NCBI GenBank assembly: GCA_005881575.1
Contig: VBCA01000055.1
Coordinates: 1 to 34,393, forward strand
DNA length: 34,393 nt
Reading direction: 5' to 3'
DNA from: Betaproteobacteria bacterium
GTDB taxonomy: Bacteria; Pseudomonadota; Gammaproteobacteria; Burkholderiales; SG8-39
The notes beneath the pieces are model-generated. The model saw only the letters and a program-made list of their open reading frames with translations, was not told where the DNA came from and did no database searches. The number at the start of each line of letters is the position of its first letter. The stretch's first letter is position 1. Positions 6,922 through 17,497 of this stretch are shown here, piece after piece. Position numbers and translations under genes: made by a program.

Positions 6922-7932
6922 CTAAACTGATACACCTCGAATCGCCGCAACCGCCGACGCGTAGCGCGTATCCGAACCCAGGGGCTTCAACGCGCCCCGG
7001 CCGCGCATGCGCTTGGCGCGCCGCGTGTCGAGCGCGGGCGCTTTCAGTTTATCCAGCAGCTCGGACGCCGCCTGCGGCGCGTTGCATACCAGGATCATGT
7101 CGCATCCCGCCGCGAGGGCGGTTTCGGCCCGCTGCACCACGCCGCCCGCGACGCTCGCGCCCTCCATTGAAAGGTCATCGCTGAAGATCATGCCCTCGAA
7201 GCCGAGCCGGCCCCGCAGCACGTCTTTCAACCACACGGGAGAGAATCCTGCCGGCCGCTTGTCCACCTTCGGGTAAATCACGTGGGCCGGCATGATTCCG
7301 CCCAGTCCCTTCTTGATCAGCTCGCGGTAAGGCAGCAGGTCTGCGGCTTCGATCTCGCCGAGCTCGCGCTCGTCCACCGGGACATCGAGGTGCGAGTCCG
7401 CTTTCACGTAGCCGTGACCGGGGAAATGCTTGCCGACCGACGCCGCCCCGCCCGCCGTCAGCCCGGCGACGAATGCGCCGGCGAGCGACGCGATCACGGC
7501 GGGCTCCTCCGAGAAAGCCCGATCTCCGATGACGCTGCTCGAGCCGAAGTCCACATCGAGCACGGGCGCGAAGCTGAAGTCGACCCCGTGCGAGCGCAGC
7601 TCCACGGCCACGACGTAACCCGTCGCCTCCGCGAGGGTCCGCGCCTGCGCCGGGCCGGCATCCCAGCGCTCCCCGAGCAGGCGCATCGGCGGGATGCGGG
7701 TAAACCCCTCCTGGAAGCGCTGCACCCGCCCGCCCTCATGATCCACTGCGATGAGCGGCTCGGGCCGGCGCAGAGCGCGAATCTCGGCCGTGAGCCCGAG
7801 GAGCTGCCGCGGGGACTCGAAGTTGCGCGCGAACAGGATCACTCCCCCCACCGCGGGATGACGCAGGATCTCCTTCTCCTGCGACGCAAGCCGCAGCCCG
7901 GCCACATCGAGCATCACCGGGCCGAGCGTCAT
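6922..7932 (-). CDS. nagZ: Beta-N-acetylhexosaminidase NagZ (GH3)
   Basis: Cytoplasmic glycoside hydrolase family 3 enzyme that removes GlcNAc from anhydro-muropeptides during peptidoglycan recycling. The family hallmarks K-H-F-P-G-H-G (168-174) and the nucleophile-bearing F-S-D-D-L-S-M (250-256) are present. E-G-G-R-V-Q near 66-71 is also typical. At 336 aa the length is normal. The ATG overlaps the acpS stop by 4 nt (ATGA), so translation is probably coupled to acpS. Confidence 0.96.
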   Translation of the reverse strand: MTLGPVMLDVAGLRLASQEKEILRHPAVGGVILFARNFESPRQLLGLTAEIRALRRPEPLIAVDHEGGRVQRFQEGFTRIPPMRLLGERWDAGPAQARTLAEATGYVVAVELRSHGVDFSFAPVLDVDFGSSSVIGDRAFSEEPAVIASLAGAFVAGLTAGGAASVGKHFPGHGYVKADSHLDVPVDERELGEIEAADLLPYRELIKKGLGGIMPAHVIYPKVDKRPAGFSPVWLKDVLRGRLGFEGMIFSDDLSMEGASVAGGVVQRAETALAAGCDMILVCNAPQAASELLDKLKAPALDTRRAKRMRGRGALKPLGSDTRYASAVAAIRGVSV

Positions 7933-8333
7933 CTTTTTCTCCGCGCCCTCGGAGCGGCTCCTTCGACCACGACGAACGCGCAGGCCATGCCGATTTCGTC
8001 GGTCAGCGAGACGTGGACGCTTTCGATGCCGCGCCGCTTCAAGAACGCCGCGAGGGGTCCGGAGAATTTGAGCGAGGGCTTCCCCGAGCGCTCGTTCTCG
8101 ACCCAGACGTTGTGCCAGCTGACCGGGAAGCGGATGCCGATGCCGAGCGCCTTAGAAAACGCCTCCTTGGCGGCAAAGCGCTTGGCGAGATAGGCCGCCC
8201 GCTTGCGCTGGCGGCGGAAGCGCTCGAGCTCCGAAGGCACCAGTATTCTTTCGGCGAAGCGCTCGCCGAAGCGCTCCAGTGCACGCTCGATGCGGCCGAC
8301 GTCGCACAGATCGGTCCCGATTCCGAAGATCAC
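7929..8333 (-). CDS. acpS: Holo-[acyl-carrier-protein] synthase
   Basis: Transfers 4'-phosphopantetheine from CoA to the ACP serine. The N-terminus reads I-F-G-I-G-T-D8-L-C, with Asp8 as Mg ligand, and the second signature is K-R-F-A-A-K-E-A-F-S-K-A-L-G. From GTG at 8331-8333 the product is 134 aa, the usual size. The open frame extends far upstream, but that part is a shadow of pdxJ. The GTG overlaps the pdxJ stop (GTGA). Its substrate is encoded at acpP (19999-20241) in the same long array. Confidence 0.95.
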   Translation of the reverse strand: MIFGIGTDLCDVGRIERALERFGERFAERILVPSELERFRRQRKRAAYLAKRFAAKEAFSKALGIGIRFPVSWHNVWVENERSGKPSLKFSGPLAAFLKRRGIESVHVSLTDEIGMACAFVVVEGAAPRARRKR

Positions 8334-9091
8334 GATGTCCCCTTGCCCGGATCCGCGACCCCTCGACGAATCGCCCCGAGATACCTGCGCACGGCTTCGG
8401 CGAGACCCAGCTCGAGGGCGTCGGAGATCAACGCGTGCCCGATGGACACTTCCAGCACCTTCGGCACCGAGCGCAGGAAGAGGGGCAAATTGCCGAGATT
8501 GAGATCGTGGCCGGCGTTGACGCCCAACCCTGAGCGCTGCGCGGCGCGCGCAGCTTCGGCGTAGCGCGCGAGCACGGTTTCCTCGTCCGCGGTGCCGAAC
8601 GCCAGCGCATACGGCTCTGTATACAGCTCGATCCGGTCGGCGCCGAGGCCTGCCGCCGCCGCCATCGCTACCGCGACCGGATCCATGAAGAGGCTCACGC
8701 GCACGCCCAGCGCCCTGAGCTCCGCAATGACGGGCTCGAGGCGCGCGCCGTCGCTGCCGAGCTCCCAGCCGTGGTCGGAAGTGAAGGCTCCGGTCTCGTC
8801 GGGAACGAGCGTGCACTGCGCCGGGCGCACCTCACGGACGAATTCGAGCAGGCCGTGAAACGGATTGCCTTCGATGTTGAATTCGGCCCCGGGCCGGTCG
8901 CGCAGCACGGCGGCGAGCTCGCGCACGTCCTGCGAGCGCACGTGCCGTCCGTCGGGGCGCGGATGCACCGTGATTCCGTGAGCGCCCGCGCCCAGCGCGA
9001 TGCGCGCCGCGTGGACGACGCTTGGAACGCCGATGCGGCGGGTATTGCGCAGCAGCGCAACCTTGTTGAGATTCACGCTCAAGAGAGTCAC
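8330..9091 (-). CDS. pdxJ: Pyridoxine 5'-phosphate synthase, atypical subtype
   Basis: Condenses 1-deoxyxylulose-5-phosphate with aminoacetone-3-phosphate to form pyridoxine phosphate in the DXP-dependent vitamin B6 pathway. Catalytic His43 is kept in I-T-V-H-P-R-P-D-G-R-H. The E-F-N-I-E-G, L-Y-T-E-P-Y and G-V-N-A-G-H-D-L-N-L-G-N motifs are present. The start motif is S-V-N-L-N-K10 where E. coli and typical betaproteobacterial enzymes have G-V-N-I-D-H. Together these mark the PdxJ subtype that I recall from Bacteroidota and Alphaproteobacteria. It still sits exactly where betaproteobacterial pdxJ is found, 13 nt after recO and overlapping acpS. Start is GTG at 9089-9091; 253 aa. Confidence 0.95.
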   Translation of the reverse strand: MTLLSVNLNKVALLRNTRRIGVPSVVHAARIALGAGAHGITVHPRPDGRHVRSQDVRELAAVLRDRPGAEFNIEGNPFHGLLEFVREVRPAQCTLVPDETGAFTSDHGWELGSDGARLEPVIAELRALGVRVSLFMDPVAVAMAAAAGLGADRIELYTEPYALAFGTADEETVLARYAEAARAAQRSGLGVNAGHDLNLGNLPLFLRSVPKVLEVSIGHALISDALELGLAEAVRRYLGAIRRGVADPGKGTS

Positions 9092-9104
9092 GCGGGCGAG
9101 CGCC

Positions 9105-9824
9105 TCACAGCGCGAGCAGATCCCTGAAGATCTGGCGGCTCTTCAGCGGCTGGTAATCGAGTCGATGATTGATGAGCGTGCGCATCAGGGCCTTCGCCTG
9201 CTGCTGGGTCTGGGGATCGGCATAGTCGTCGCGCCCCATGTCGAGGAGCGCCCGGCCGGACACGCGGGGCTCCGGTCCCGCGTCCTCGACCTCGATCGGT
9301 CCGCGCTCGGGATCGTACCTATAGGTCTTCGCCGGGTCGATCGCGCGACCGCTCGCGCCGTCGCGCTCGAGCGCCATGGCGTAACCGAGCTCCTTGAGCA
9401 GGGCTCTCTCGAAAGAACGCAGCGCGGGGGCCGAGTTGCCGTGCGGGACGAGTCGTCGGAGCGTCTCCCAGTACCGCGTAAACAGGGCGTCGTGGGGGTC
9501 TTCGCGGGGCAAGAGGCGCAACAGGAGCTCGTTGAGATAGAACCCGCACATGAGCGCTTCGCCGTGAAGCAGGGGTTGTCCGCCGACCCACTCGGCGCGA
9601 GCGAGCGTCCGCAGTTCGCCCTTGCCGAACCAGGACAGGGCGAGCGGTTGAAAGGCGAGCAGTACCCCGCGCAGCGGCGAGCGCGGGCTGCGCGCTCCCC
9701 GTGCAACCATCGACACCCGTCCGAATGTGCGGGTAAACGTTTCGAGCAACAGGCTCGTTTCGCGGTAGGGATAGCCGTGCAGTATGAAGGCTTCACGACT
9801 TTCCTGTCGGGTGCGCTCAACCAT
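9105..9824 (-). CDS. recO: DNA repair protein RecO
   Basis: RecF-pathway mediator that helps RecA load on SSB-coated single-stranded DNA and anneals strands. The N-terminal OB fold includes A-F-I-L-H-G-Y-P-Y-R-E-T-S-L-L-L and V-A-R-G-A-R. The helical C-terminal half contains F-Y-L-N-E-L-L-L-R-L-L and ends with K-S-R-Q. There is no zinc-cysteine cluster, as in most proteobacterial RecO. 239 aa is normal. The ATG lies within the last codons of era (8-nt overlap), the conserved era-recO coupling. Confidence 0.94.
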   Translation of the reverse strand: MVERTRQESREAFILHGYPYRETSLLLETFTRTFGRVSMVARGARSPRSPLRGVLLAFQPLALSWFGKGELRTLARAEWVGGQPLLHGEALMCGFYLNELLLRLLPREDPHDALFTRYWETLRRLVPHGNSAPALRSFERALLKELGYAMALERDGASGRAIDPAKTYRYDPERGPIEVEDAGPEPRVSGRALLDMGRDDYADPQTQQQAKALMRTLINHRLDYQPLKSRQIFRDLLAL

Positions 9825-10704
9825 AGCCCATGCGTCTCAGCGCCGCTTCGTCGTCGGTCCACCCGCTGCGGACCTTGACCCAGACTTGCAGATAGACCTT
9901 GCCGCCGAAAAGCCTCTCCATGTCGAGGCGCGCCGCGGTAGCGATCTCTTTCAGCTTGCTCCCGCCCGATCCGATGATGATCGCCTTGTGTCCCTCTTTT
10001 CCCACCACGATAGCGGCGTGAATGCGCCGCATGCCGCCCTGCTCCTCGAATTTCTCGATCTCCACGCCGGCGCTGTAGGGAAGCTCCTCGCCCAGGAGGC
10101 GAAACAGCTTTTCGCGCAGGAATTCCGCGGCGAGAAACCGCTCGTTGCTATCGGTTAAGGCGTCCACGGAATGAATCGCGGGCTGCTCAGGCAGGTGGCG
10201 CTTGAGCGCCCCGAGCAGCTCAGCTAGCCCCCGCCCGCGGCTTGCGCTCACCGGTACGATTTCTTCGAACTCTGCCTCGCTCGCGGCCTTTTCCAGAAAC
10301 GGCAACAAATCCGCGGCTTCGGCCGTGTCGATCTTGTTGACGACAAGGAACAGCGGAACCCCCGCAGGCACGAGTTTCAGGAGCACTCGATCCTCCGCCC
10401 CGAAGCGCTTCGCTTCGACGACCAGGACCACGATATCGATCGCCTCGAGCACTCCGCGAATTGCGCGGTTCATGGCGCGGTTGAGGGCACCGCGATGCCG
10501 GGTCTGGAAACCCGGTGTGTCGACGAGGACGAACTGCGCCGTCTCGGTCGTAAGGACCCCGCGAAGCGATTGTCGCGTGGTCTGCGGCTTGCGGGAGGTG
10601 ATGCTGAGTTTCTGTCCCAGCAATGCGTTCAGCAGCGTGGACTTGCCGACGTTGGGACGCCCGATCAGAGCGATCGCTCCACAGCGATACGGCTCCGCGG
10701 CCAT
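9817..10704 (-). CDS. era: GTPase Era
   Basis: Essential GTPase that binds the 3' end of 16S rRNA and assists 30S maturation. The G1 loop is G-R-P-N-V-G-K-S-T (15-23), G3 is D-T-P-G, and G4 is N-K-I-D. The C-terminal KH RNA-binding domain contains I-I-G-S-G-G-S-K-L-K-E-I. The chosen ATG (10702-10704) overlaps the rnc stop by one base (TGATG). This gives 295 aa, and the additional 40 codons upstream are a shadow of rnc. It is coupled on both sides, to rnc and recO. Confidence 0.97.
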   Translation of the reverse strand: MAAEPYRCGAIALIGRPNVGKSTLLNALLGQKLSITSRKPQTTRQSLRGVLTTETAQFVLVDTPGFQTRHRGALNRAMNRAIRGVLEAIDIVVLVVEAKRFGAEDRVLLKLVPAGVPLFLVVNKIDTAEAADLLPFLEKAASEAEFEEIVPVSASRGRGLAELLGALKRHLPEQPAIHSVDALTDSNERFLAAEFLREKLFRLLGEELPYSAGVEIEKFEEQGGMRRIHAAIVVGKEGHKAIIIGSGGSKLKEIATAARLDMERLFGGKVYLQVWVKVRSGWTDDEAALRRMGYG

Positions 10705-11387
10705 CACGGTACGGCCGCTCGACGGCGGATCTGCTCGTAGGCGCGCAGGGCCGCTTCCTGCTCGGCGTTTCGGCGAGTGCTCCCGCTTCCCTGGGTCCGC
10801 ACCGAGAGCTGGGGAATCAGGCACTCGACCTCGAAATTCTGGCTGTGAGCCGCCCCGTGGGTTGCGACTACGGAATATTGAGGCAGGGCGATCCTCCGGG
10901 CCTGAAGCAGTTCCTGCAGAAGCGTTTTCGGGTCTTTGCCGAGCTCCGTCGGATCCAGCGCGGCAAGCAGCGGCTCGTACAGGCGCCGAATCGTTTCGCG
11001 GGCCGCCGAAAAACCCCCGTCGACAAAGATCGCTCCGATCAGCGCTTCGAACGCATCGGCCAGAATCGAGGGGCGCGCGAACCCGCCGCTCCTCAGCTCG
11101 CCCTCTCCCAGCTGCAGGTGATCGCCCAGCCTGAGCGTCTGCGCCAACTGATGCAGGGTCTCCTCGCGCACCAGCTGCGCGCGCAGCCGCGACAGATCCC
11201 CCTCGGAAACCCCGTCGAAGCGTTCGAACAGCTCGGCTGCGACCACGCAGTTGAGAATGCTGTCGCCCAGGAACTCCAGGCGCTCGTTGTGAAGGGCGCT
11301 GTGGCTGCGGTGCGTGAGGGCCCGCAGCAGCAGCTCGGGCCGGGAAAAAGGGTATCCGATCTGCTGCTGAAGGCGCTCCCCGTCCAC
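10704..11387 (-). CDS. rnc: Ribonuclease III
   Basis: Endonuclease for double-stranded RNA that processes rRNA precursors and regulates mRNAs. The catalytic signature [10 protein letters not shown] and the second metal site D-A-F-E-A-L-I-G-A are present, followed by a C-terminal dsRNA-binding domain (about 150-222). The open frame runs back to 11519, but its first 44 codons overlap DUF4845 and look non-coding. GTG at 11385-11387, giving a start like V-D-G-E-R-L-Q, yields 227 aa, matching the family. Another GTG 11 codons upstream is possible. Confidence 0.95.
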   Translation of the reverse strand: MDGERLQQQIGYPFSRPELLLRALTHRSHSALHNERLEFLGDSILNCVVAAELFERFDGVSEGDLSRLRAQLVREETLHQLAQTLRLGDHLQLGEGELRSGGFARPSILADAFEALIGAIFVDGGFSAARETIRRLYEPLLAALDPTELGKDPKTLLQELLQARRIALPQYSVVATHGAAHSQNFEVECLIPQLSVRTQGSGSTRRNAEQEAALRAYEQIRRRAAVP

Positions 11388-11442
11388 GGACCCTGTCGAA
11401 GAGCGGCCCGGGCGTGCGACCGGCCCCGATCCCGGTGTGTCG

Positions 11443-11793
11443 CTAATTATTGCTGCTCGCAGCAAAGTCGAACACGACGCTGACATTGCCGAAGAGCGAA
11501 ACGCGCTTCGGATAGGCAAACGAGATCACGATATCGTTGCCTTCCTTGGTGATTTCGAGGTCCCTGCCCGCGATCACGTCGATGTCGTCGATCGCCGCGC
11601 GCCGATCGAACGCAATGCGCACGTCCTGCACGGTTCCCTTGCCGTTTGTCTGCGCGATCCCGGAGATCGCCTTCTTGACCTTGAAGTACTCGATGTAGGC
11701 GGGGGCGATCTTCAGGCCGCCGATGGCGACCAGTACAATGACGATGCACACCACCACCATTCCAATCAGGGTAATGCCTCGCTGGTTCTTCAT
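11443..11793 (-). CDS. DUF4845 small membrane-anchored protein
   Basis: 116-aa protein of unknown function that is conserved between lepB and rnc in Beta- and some Gammaproteobacteria. The N-terminus [11 protein letters not shown] followed by a single hydrophobic helix (about 8-28) resembles a type IV pilin-like leader, with the G-I-T-L motif in place of G-F-T-L. The remaining ~85 residues form a small soluble domain. AGGGGGA precedes the ATG, and the gene begins 10 nt after the lepB stop. Involvement in secretion or envelope function is only suggested by the neighbour and anchor. Confidence 0.88.
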   Translation of the reverse strand: MKNQRGITLIGMVVVCIVIVLVAIGGLKIAPAYIEYFKVKKAISGIAQTNGKGTVQDVRIAFDRRAAIDDIDVIAGRDLEITKEGNDIVISFAYPKRVSLFGNVSVVFDFAASSNN

Positions 11794-11803
11794 GAATCCC
11801 CCT

Positions 11804-12588
11804 TCACTTGAATGTTCCGAAGCGTCGTGGCTCGCTGAAATTGAACCAGATGAAAAAGGCCTTCCCGACGATGTTCTCGTCCGGTACGAAACCCCACACT
11901 CGGCTGTCCGCCGAGTTGTCGCGGTTGTCGCCCATCATGAAATAATGCCCGGGGGGCACGGTGCAGGTCACACCTTCGGTATTGTAGTTGCAATTTTCGC
12001 GAAACGGGAACGCTCGCGTGAAAGGGACCGCCGCAGGCGCGTCGCCCTCGAGGAGCATGACGTGCTCGACTCCGTTCAGCGTCTCGACGAACTGCGCCGA
12101 GTAGTGGATCCGCTCGCGATTCAGATAATCGGAAATTTGCTTCCGAGGCTGCGCGACCCCGTTGATGAAGAGTTTCTTGTTCTCGTAGACGATCTTGTCG
12201 CCTGGAACGCCGACCACGCGCTTGATGTAATCGAGCGACGGGTCCTCAGGGAAGCGGAACACCATCACGTCACCTCGCTTGGGCTCCCCGACATTGATGA
12301 TCTTCTTGTTGATGAGCGGGATCCGGATGCCGTAGGCAAACTTGTTGACCAGGATGAAGTCCCCGACCACCAGTGTCGGCACCATCGAGCCCGAGGGAAT
12401 TTTGAAGGGCTCGACAAGGAACGAGCGCAGCAGGAAGACGATGAGAATGACCGGGAAGAAGCTCTTCGGATACTCGATCCACCACGGTTCCTTGTCGTCC
12501 TTGCGGCGCTGCTTGGAAAAATAGACCGCGTCGGCCAGCGCAAACGCCCCCGTAATGACCAGCAATACGAAGAGTATCAGCGCGAAAT

Positions 12589-12592
<4 letters not shown>
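11804..12592 (-). CDS. lepB: Signal peptidase I
   Basis: Membrane serine protease (family S26A) that cleaves Sec and Tat signal peptides on the periplasmic face. Two N-terminal membrane helices (about 3-22 and 44-60) precede the catalytic P-S-G-S69-M motif. The general-base Lys124 is in [12 protein letters not shown], and box E reads [11 protein letters not shown]. 262 aa is typical for this class. The ATG overlaps the lepA stop (ATGA), the classic lepA-lepB coupling. Confidence 0.97.
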
Positions 12593-14382
<1,790 letters not shown>

Positions 14383-14390
14383 CGGCCTAC

Positions 14391-14416
14391 AAAAAAGGGT
14401 GCCGTTCGGCACCCTT
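14391..14416 (-). terminator. Intrinsic terminator between mucD and lepA
   Basis: On the minus strand AAGGGTGCC pairs with GGCACCCTT (9-bp stem at 14408-14416 and 14395-14403) across GAAC, and a run of six T follows (14396-14391). It is 63 nt after the mucD stop. The T-run ends only 8 nt before the lepA ATG, so it also forms the lepA leader. Confidence 0.85.
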
Positions 14417-14478
14417 GTTTCCCGGTTCCAAGACTTTGAATTTTAGCGCGTTTAAGCGAGACACGCAGAGTGCGCGCG

Positions 14479-15903
14479 CTAACCGGGCGCACCTTCGCCC
14501 TTGACGGTTACGAACAGGTTGCTTTCGCCACGGCGTACGTGGAGCGTCAGAGTGGTGTTGCGCTCCAGCTGCGCGAGGAGCTTGTTGAACTGCTCCGTGG
14601 ATCTCACTTCGGTGGTCTGGCCTTTGCTGGTCACCGCAGTGATCACGTCGCCTGCGCGCACATCTGCGCGGCGATTGTTGCGGACCTCTTCGACGATCAC
14701 GCCGCCTCCCAGCTTCAGGTCGCGCTTTTGTTCCGCAGTGAGATCGACGACCGCGAAACCGAGGCGATTGGCCGCCTGCTCCTGCGGCTTTCCGCGGCGT
14801 TCGCTGCGGCTTGCGACTCGATCCTCGGGCAACTCCCCGACCGTGACGGTGATCTCGCGGGTCGCGCCCTTGCGCCACAGCTCGACGGGCGCTTTGATCC
14901 CGGGCTTGGTGCTGCCGACGATGCGCGGCAATTCGCTCGAGCTCGATACCGGCTTGCCGTCGAACTTGAGAATGATGTCGCCGGTCTCCACCCCCGCCTT
15001 CTCGGCGGGGCCGCCCTTCTCGACGGCATTGACAAGCGCCCCCGAGGGTCTTGAAAGACCGAAGGATTCGGCGAGCTCCTTGGAGACTTCCTGGATTACG
15101 ACGCCGATTCGTCCGCGACTGACGCGGCCGGACTGGCGCAGCTGGCTCTGCACCTCCATGGCGACGTCGATGGGGATGGCGAATGACAGCCCCATGAAAC
15201 CGCCGGTGCGGCTGTAGATCTGCGAGTTGATCCCCACGACTTCGCCGCGCATGTTGAACAAGGGCCCCCCGGAATTCCCCGGGTTGATCGCCACGTCGGT
15301 CTGAATGAAGGGAACGAAGTTCTCCTGCGGCAGGCTGCGGCCCTTGGCGCTGACAATGCCCGCGGTGACGGTGCTGTCGAAACCGAAGGGCGAACCGATT
15401 GCGACGACCCACTCGCCGACCTTGAGCCGGTTCGGATCGCCCATCCGTACCGCCGGCAGCCCGGTCGCATCGATCTTGATCAGGGCGAGATCGGTGCGCC
15501 TGTCGGCGCCGATGACGCGAGCCTTGAATTCGCGCTTGTCGGTCAGGCGAACGGTGATCTCATCAGCGGAATCGACGACGTGCGCGTTGGTGAGAACGTA
15601 GCCGTCGGTACTGATGATGAAGCCCGACCCGAGAGAGCGGCTCTCGAAATCGCGCGGGCCCTGGCCGCCCGGCCCCGGCGGGCGCGGGATGAAGCGCCGG
15701 AAGAAATCGTAGAGCGGATCGTCCTCCTCGAGATTCGGAATTTGCGGCGAGCCGCGGCGCTCGCGCACCTGAGTGGTGCTGATATTGACGACGGTGGGAC
15801 CCTGCCTCTCGGCGAGCTCGGTGAAATCGGGCAGCTCGCGTCCCTGCGCGACCAGCGCGGAGGGCAAGCCGAGCAGCAGGCAGATGAACAGTACTCTCGC
15901 CAT
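14479..15903 (-). CDS. mucD: Periplasmic serine protease/chaperone MucD (DegP/HtrA)
   Basis: HtrA-family protease that degrades misfolded envelope proteins under sigma-E control. A signal peptide (M-A-R-V-L-F-I-C-L-L-L...A-L-V-A-Q) is followed by a trypsin-like domain with His108 (T-N-A-H-V-V), Asp138 (R-T-D-L-A-L) and Ser211 (G-N-S-G-G-P-L). Two PDZ domains follow (about 255-345 and 375-465). ATG 15901-15903 is chosen because GAGG lies 9 nt upstream and a proper signal peptide results; the 15-codon longer frame would spoil it. 474 aa. Last gene of the rpoE-rseA-rseB-mucD unit, ending at the terminator. Confidence 0.95.
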   Translation of the reverse strand: MARVLFICLLLGLPSALVAQGRELPDFTELAERQGPTVVNISTTQVRERRGSPQIPNLEEDDPLYDFFRRFIPRPPGPGGQGPRDFESRSLGSGFIISTDGYVLTNAHVVDSADEITVRLTDKREFKARVIGADRRTDLALIKIDATGLPAVRMGDPNRLKVGEWVVAIGSPFGFDSTVTAGIVSAKGRSLPQENFVPFIQTDVAINPGNSGGPLFNMRGEVVGINSQIYSRTGGFMGLSFAIPIDVAMEVQSQLRQSGRVSRGRIGVVIQEVSKELAESFGLSRPSGALVNAVEKGGPAEKAGVETGDIILKFDGKPVSSSSELPRIVGSTKPGIKAPVELWRKGATREITVTVGELPEDRVASRSERRGKPQEQAANRLGFAVVDLTAEQKRDLKLGGGVIVEEVRNNRRADVRAGDVITAVTSKGQTTEVRSTEQFNKLLAQLERNTTLTLHVRRGESNLFVTVKGEGAPG

Positions 15904-15993
15904 CAAAATGATCCTCGGAATCGAGCCGGTAGAAACCGCGCGCGACACAACCCGGCCGAGGGGAGCCGGACCGATTCAATGGAGGTCGCCGGG

Positions 15994-16980
15994 TTACTTG
16001 CGGTATTCGACCGCGTCGGCGATGTATTTTACGCTCTCTGCGGGCGCTTCGCCGACCACCGTGACCCAGTAGCTGCCCACGGGGCGCATGTAGACGTTGA
16101 TCGCCCCCTGCCGCACCAGACCCGGCTGCGGCGCCGGCTGCTTGCTCGTCGCGGGCTCGATGAATACCGAGATCGCTGCAAGCCCGTCGGACAGCACGAT
16201 ATGGCCGACTCCTCCGATGCCTCCCATGGTCCGCATCAGCTCGGCGACCGTGCGAAAACCCGCGGGACTGGAACGGATCGTCCACCCGGCTTCGGCCAGA
16301 TTTGCGCGTTTCGCGCCGGAATCCTCCACGCGCCAGTCCCGGCTTTTGTGTAAATAGCGCGCCTTCAGCTGATCGCGGCCGATGTGGCCACCTATCTTGA
16401 TCTGCGTGAACGCGAACTGCTCCAGGAGCTCGTGCTTCTCATCGAAGGTCTTCGCCTTGAGCAGCATGCCGGTATTGAGATCCGCCCAAAGCCGGTGACC
16501 GTATCGCATCCGGTCCTTCGGCTCCAGCGCGAGAACCTGGCAGCTGTAGCCTCCGACGCGCTCGATCTCGCCTTTCCTGATGGTGTAGTTCTCCGACACG
16601 TCCTTGAGCTGCTCGGAAAGGATCGCGGGAAACGGCCGGCGGCCGGGTTGCTTGTCGATCTTCACAGTCAAGCTCGCAGGCAGGTAGCACACGACCTCGT
16701 CGCCGGTACGGATGATCTCGCGCGGCACCCCATCCAGGGTTTCCAGCCGCTCGCGCGGCCCCGAAGCCTCGACGACGTGGGTGATGCGGGAAGTTTCGAC
16801 CTGCTGGCCCTGCTGGTACACGAACGTGCCGGAGTAGCTGAGCTTTTCGGTGGCGGCGTAGATGCGTTGAAGCCATTGCAGCGCGGAGGGTTCGGTCTGG
16901 GCTATCGCCGCCGATACCGGGAGCAGGAACAGGGGGATCCTCATCCCCGCCCGCACGCATGAGGCGAAGGGCGCCGTCAT
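15994..16980 (-). CDS. rseB: Sigma-E regulatory periplasmic protein RseB/MucB
   Basis: Periplasmic protein that binds the anti-sigma factor RseA and shields it from DegS until mislocalised lipoprotein or LPS signals arrive. An N-terminal signal peptide (I-P-L-F-L-L-P-V-S-A-A-I-A-Q) precedes the LolA-like domain with Y-S-G-T-F-V-Y and a smaller C-terminal domain ending G-S-Y-W-V-T-V-V-G-E. The ATG at 16978-16980 overlaps the rseA stop (ATGA), giving 328 aa. The open frame further upstream is out of register with rseA and non-coding. Confidence 0.94.
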   Translation of the reverse strand: MTAPFASCVRAGMRIPLFLLPVSAAIAQTEPSALQWLQRIYAATEKLSYSGTFVYQQGQQVETSRITHVVEASGPRERLETLDGVPREIIRTGDEVVCYLPASLTVKIDKQPGRRPFPAILSEQLKDVSENYTIRKGEIERVGGYSCQVLALEPKDRMRYGHRLWADLNTGMLLKAKTFDEKHELLEQFAFTQIKIGGHIGRDQLKARYLHKSRDWRVEDSGAKRANLAEAGWTIRSSPAGFRTVAELMRTMGGIGGVGHIVLSDGLAAISVFIEPATSKQPAPQPGLVRQGAINVYMRPVGSYWVTVVGEAPAESVKYIADAVEYRK

Positions 16981-17495
16981 TTCCGTGCCGCCCCACGCTC
17001 GTCGGACATACTGCGGCCATAGGGTGCGATTCCCTGCATGGCGCTCGTGTGGGAATAAGGCCGATGGGCGAGCAGGTAGTTCTCGATTCCGGCGGGAGCG
17101 GCAGTGGAAACCAGAGTTACCGGCGCCGCTGTCGCGACCGTGGCCGCGTCCTGACCGGCGGCGAGTTGCGGCTCGGCGCGCCAGCCGGGGGAAGCGGTCC
17201 ACACGACGAAAGCCACCGCCGCGACGCTGGCGGCGGCGCTCATGGCGTACCAGCCGAGGCGCCTGGAACGGCTTTTTTCCGGTCGCGGGGCAAGGACTGT
17301 GGGCTCCTCGCGAAGGCGGGCGACGACGCGATCGGCGATCGCCGGGCTGATCTGGCCCCTGAGCGCATCCCCGATCAGGTGGTAGGTATCCCACGCGCCG
17401 CGCAATTCCGGGTCCGCGCGGAGCCGTCCTAGGTGCGTGTGAAGACTGTCGCTCTGGAGCTCGCCGTCGATCATCGCCGATAGCTTTTCCTTCAT
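16977..17495 (-). CDS. rseA: Anti-sigma-E factor RseA/MucA
   Basis: Single-pass inner-membrane anti-sigma factor. The N-terminal cytoplasmic domain begins M-K-E-K-L-S-A-M-I-D-G-E-L, the sigma-binding start typical of RseA/MucA. A basic stretch (K-S-R-S-R-R) leads into one TM helix (about 82-100), followed by a periplasmic region with Ala/Thr/Val-rich linker. 172 aa from ATG 17493-17495, two bases after the rpoE stop, so stoichiometric coupling is expected. The C-terminus overlaps rseB. Confidence 0.93.
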   Translation of the reverse strand: MKEKLSAMIDGELQSDSLHTHLGRLRADPELRGAWDTYHLIGDALRGQISPAIADRVVARLREEPTVLAPRPEKSRSRRLGWYAMSAAASVAAVAFVVWTASPGWRAEPQLAAGQDAATVATAAPVTLVSTAAPAGIENYLLAHRPYSHTSAMQGIAPYGRSMSDERGAARK

Positions 17496-17497
17496 GA

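Noticed and set aside
14387-15412. 341-codon minus-strand open frame
   Set aside because: Out-of-register shadow of mucD on the same strand; Arg/Gly-rich and without family features.
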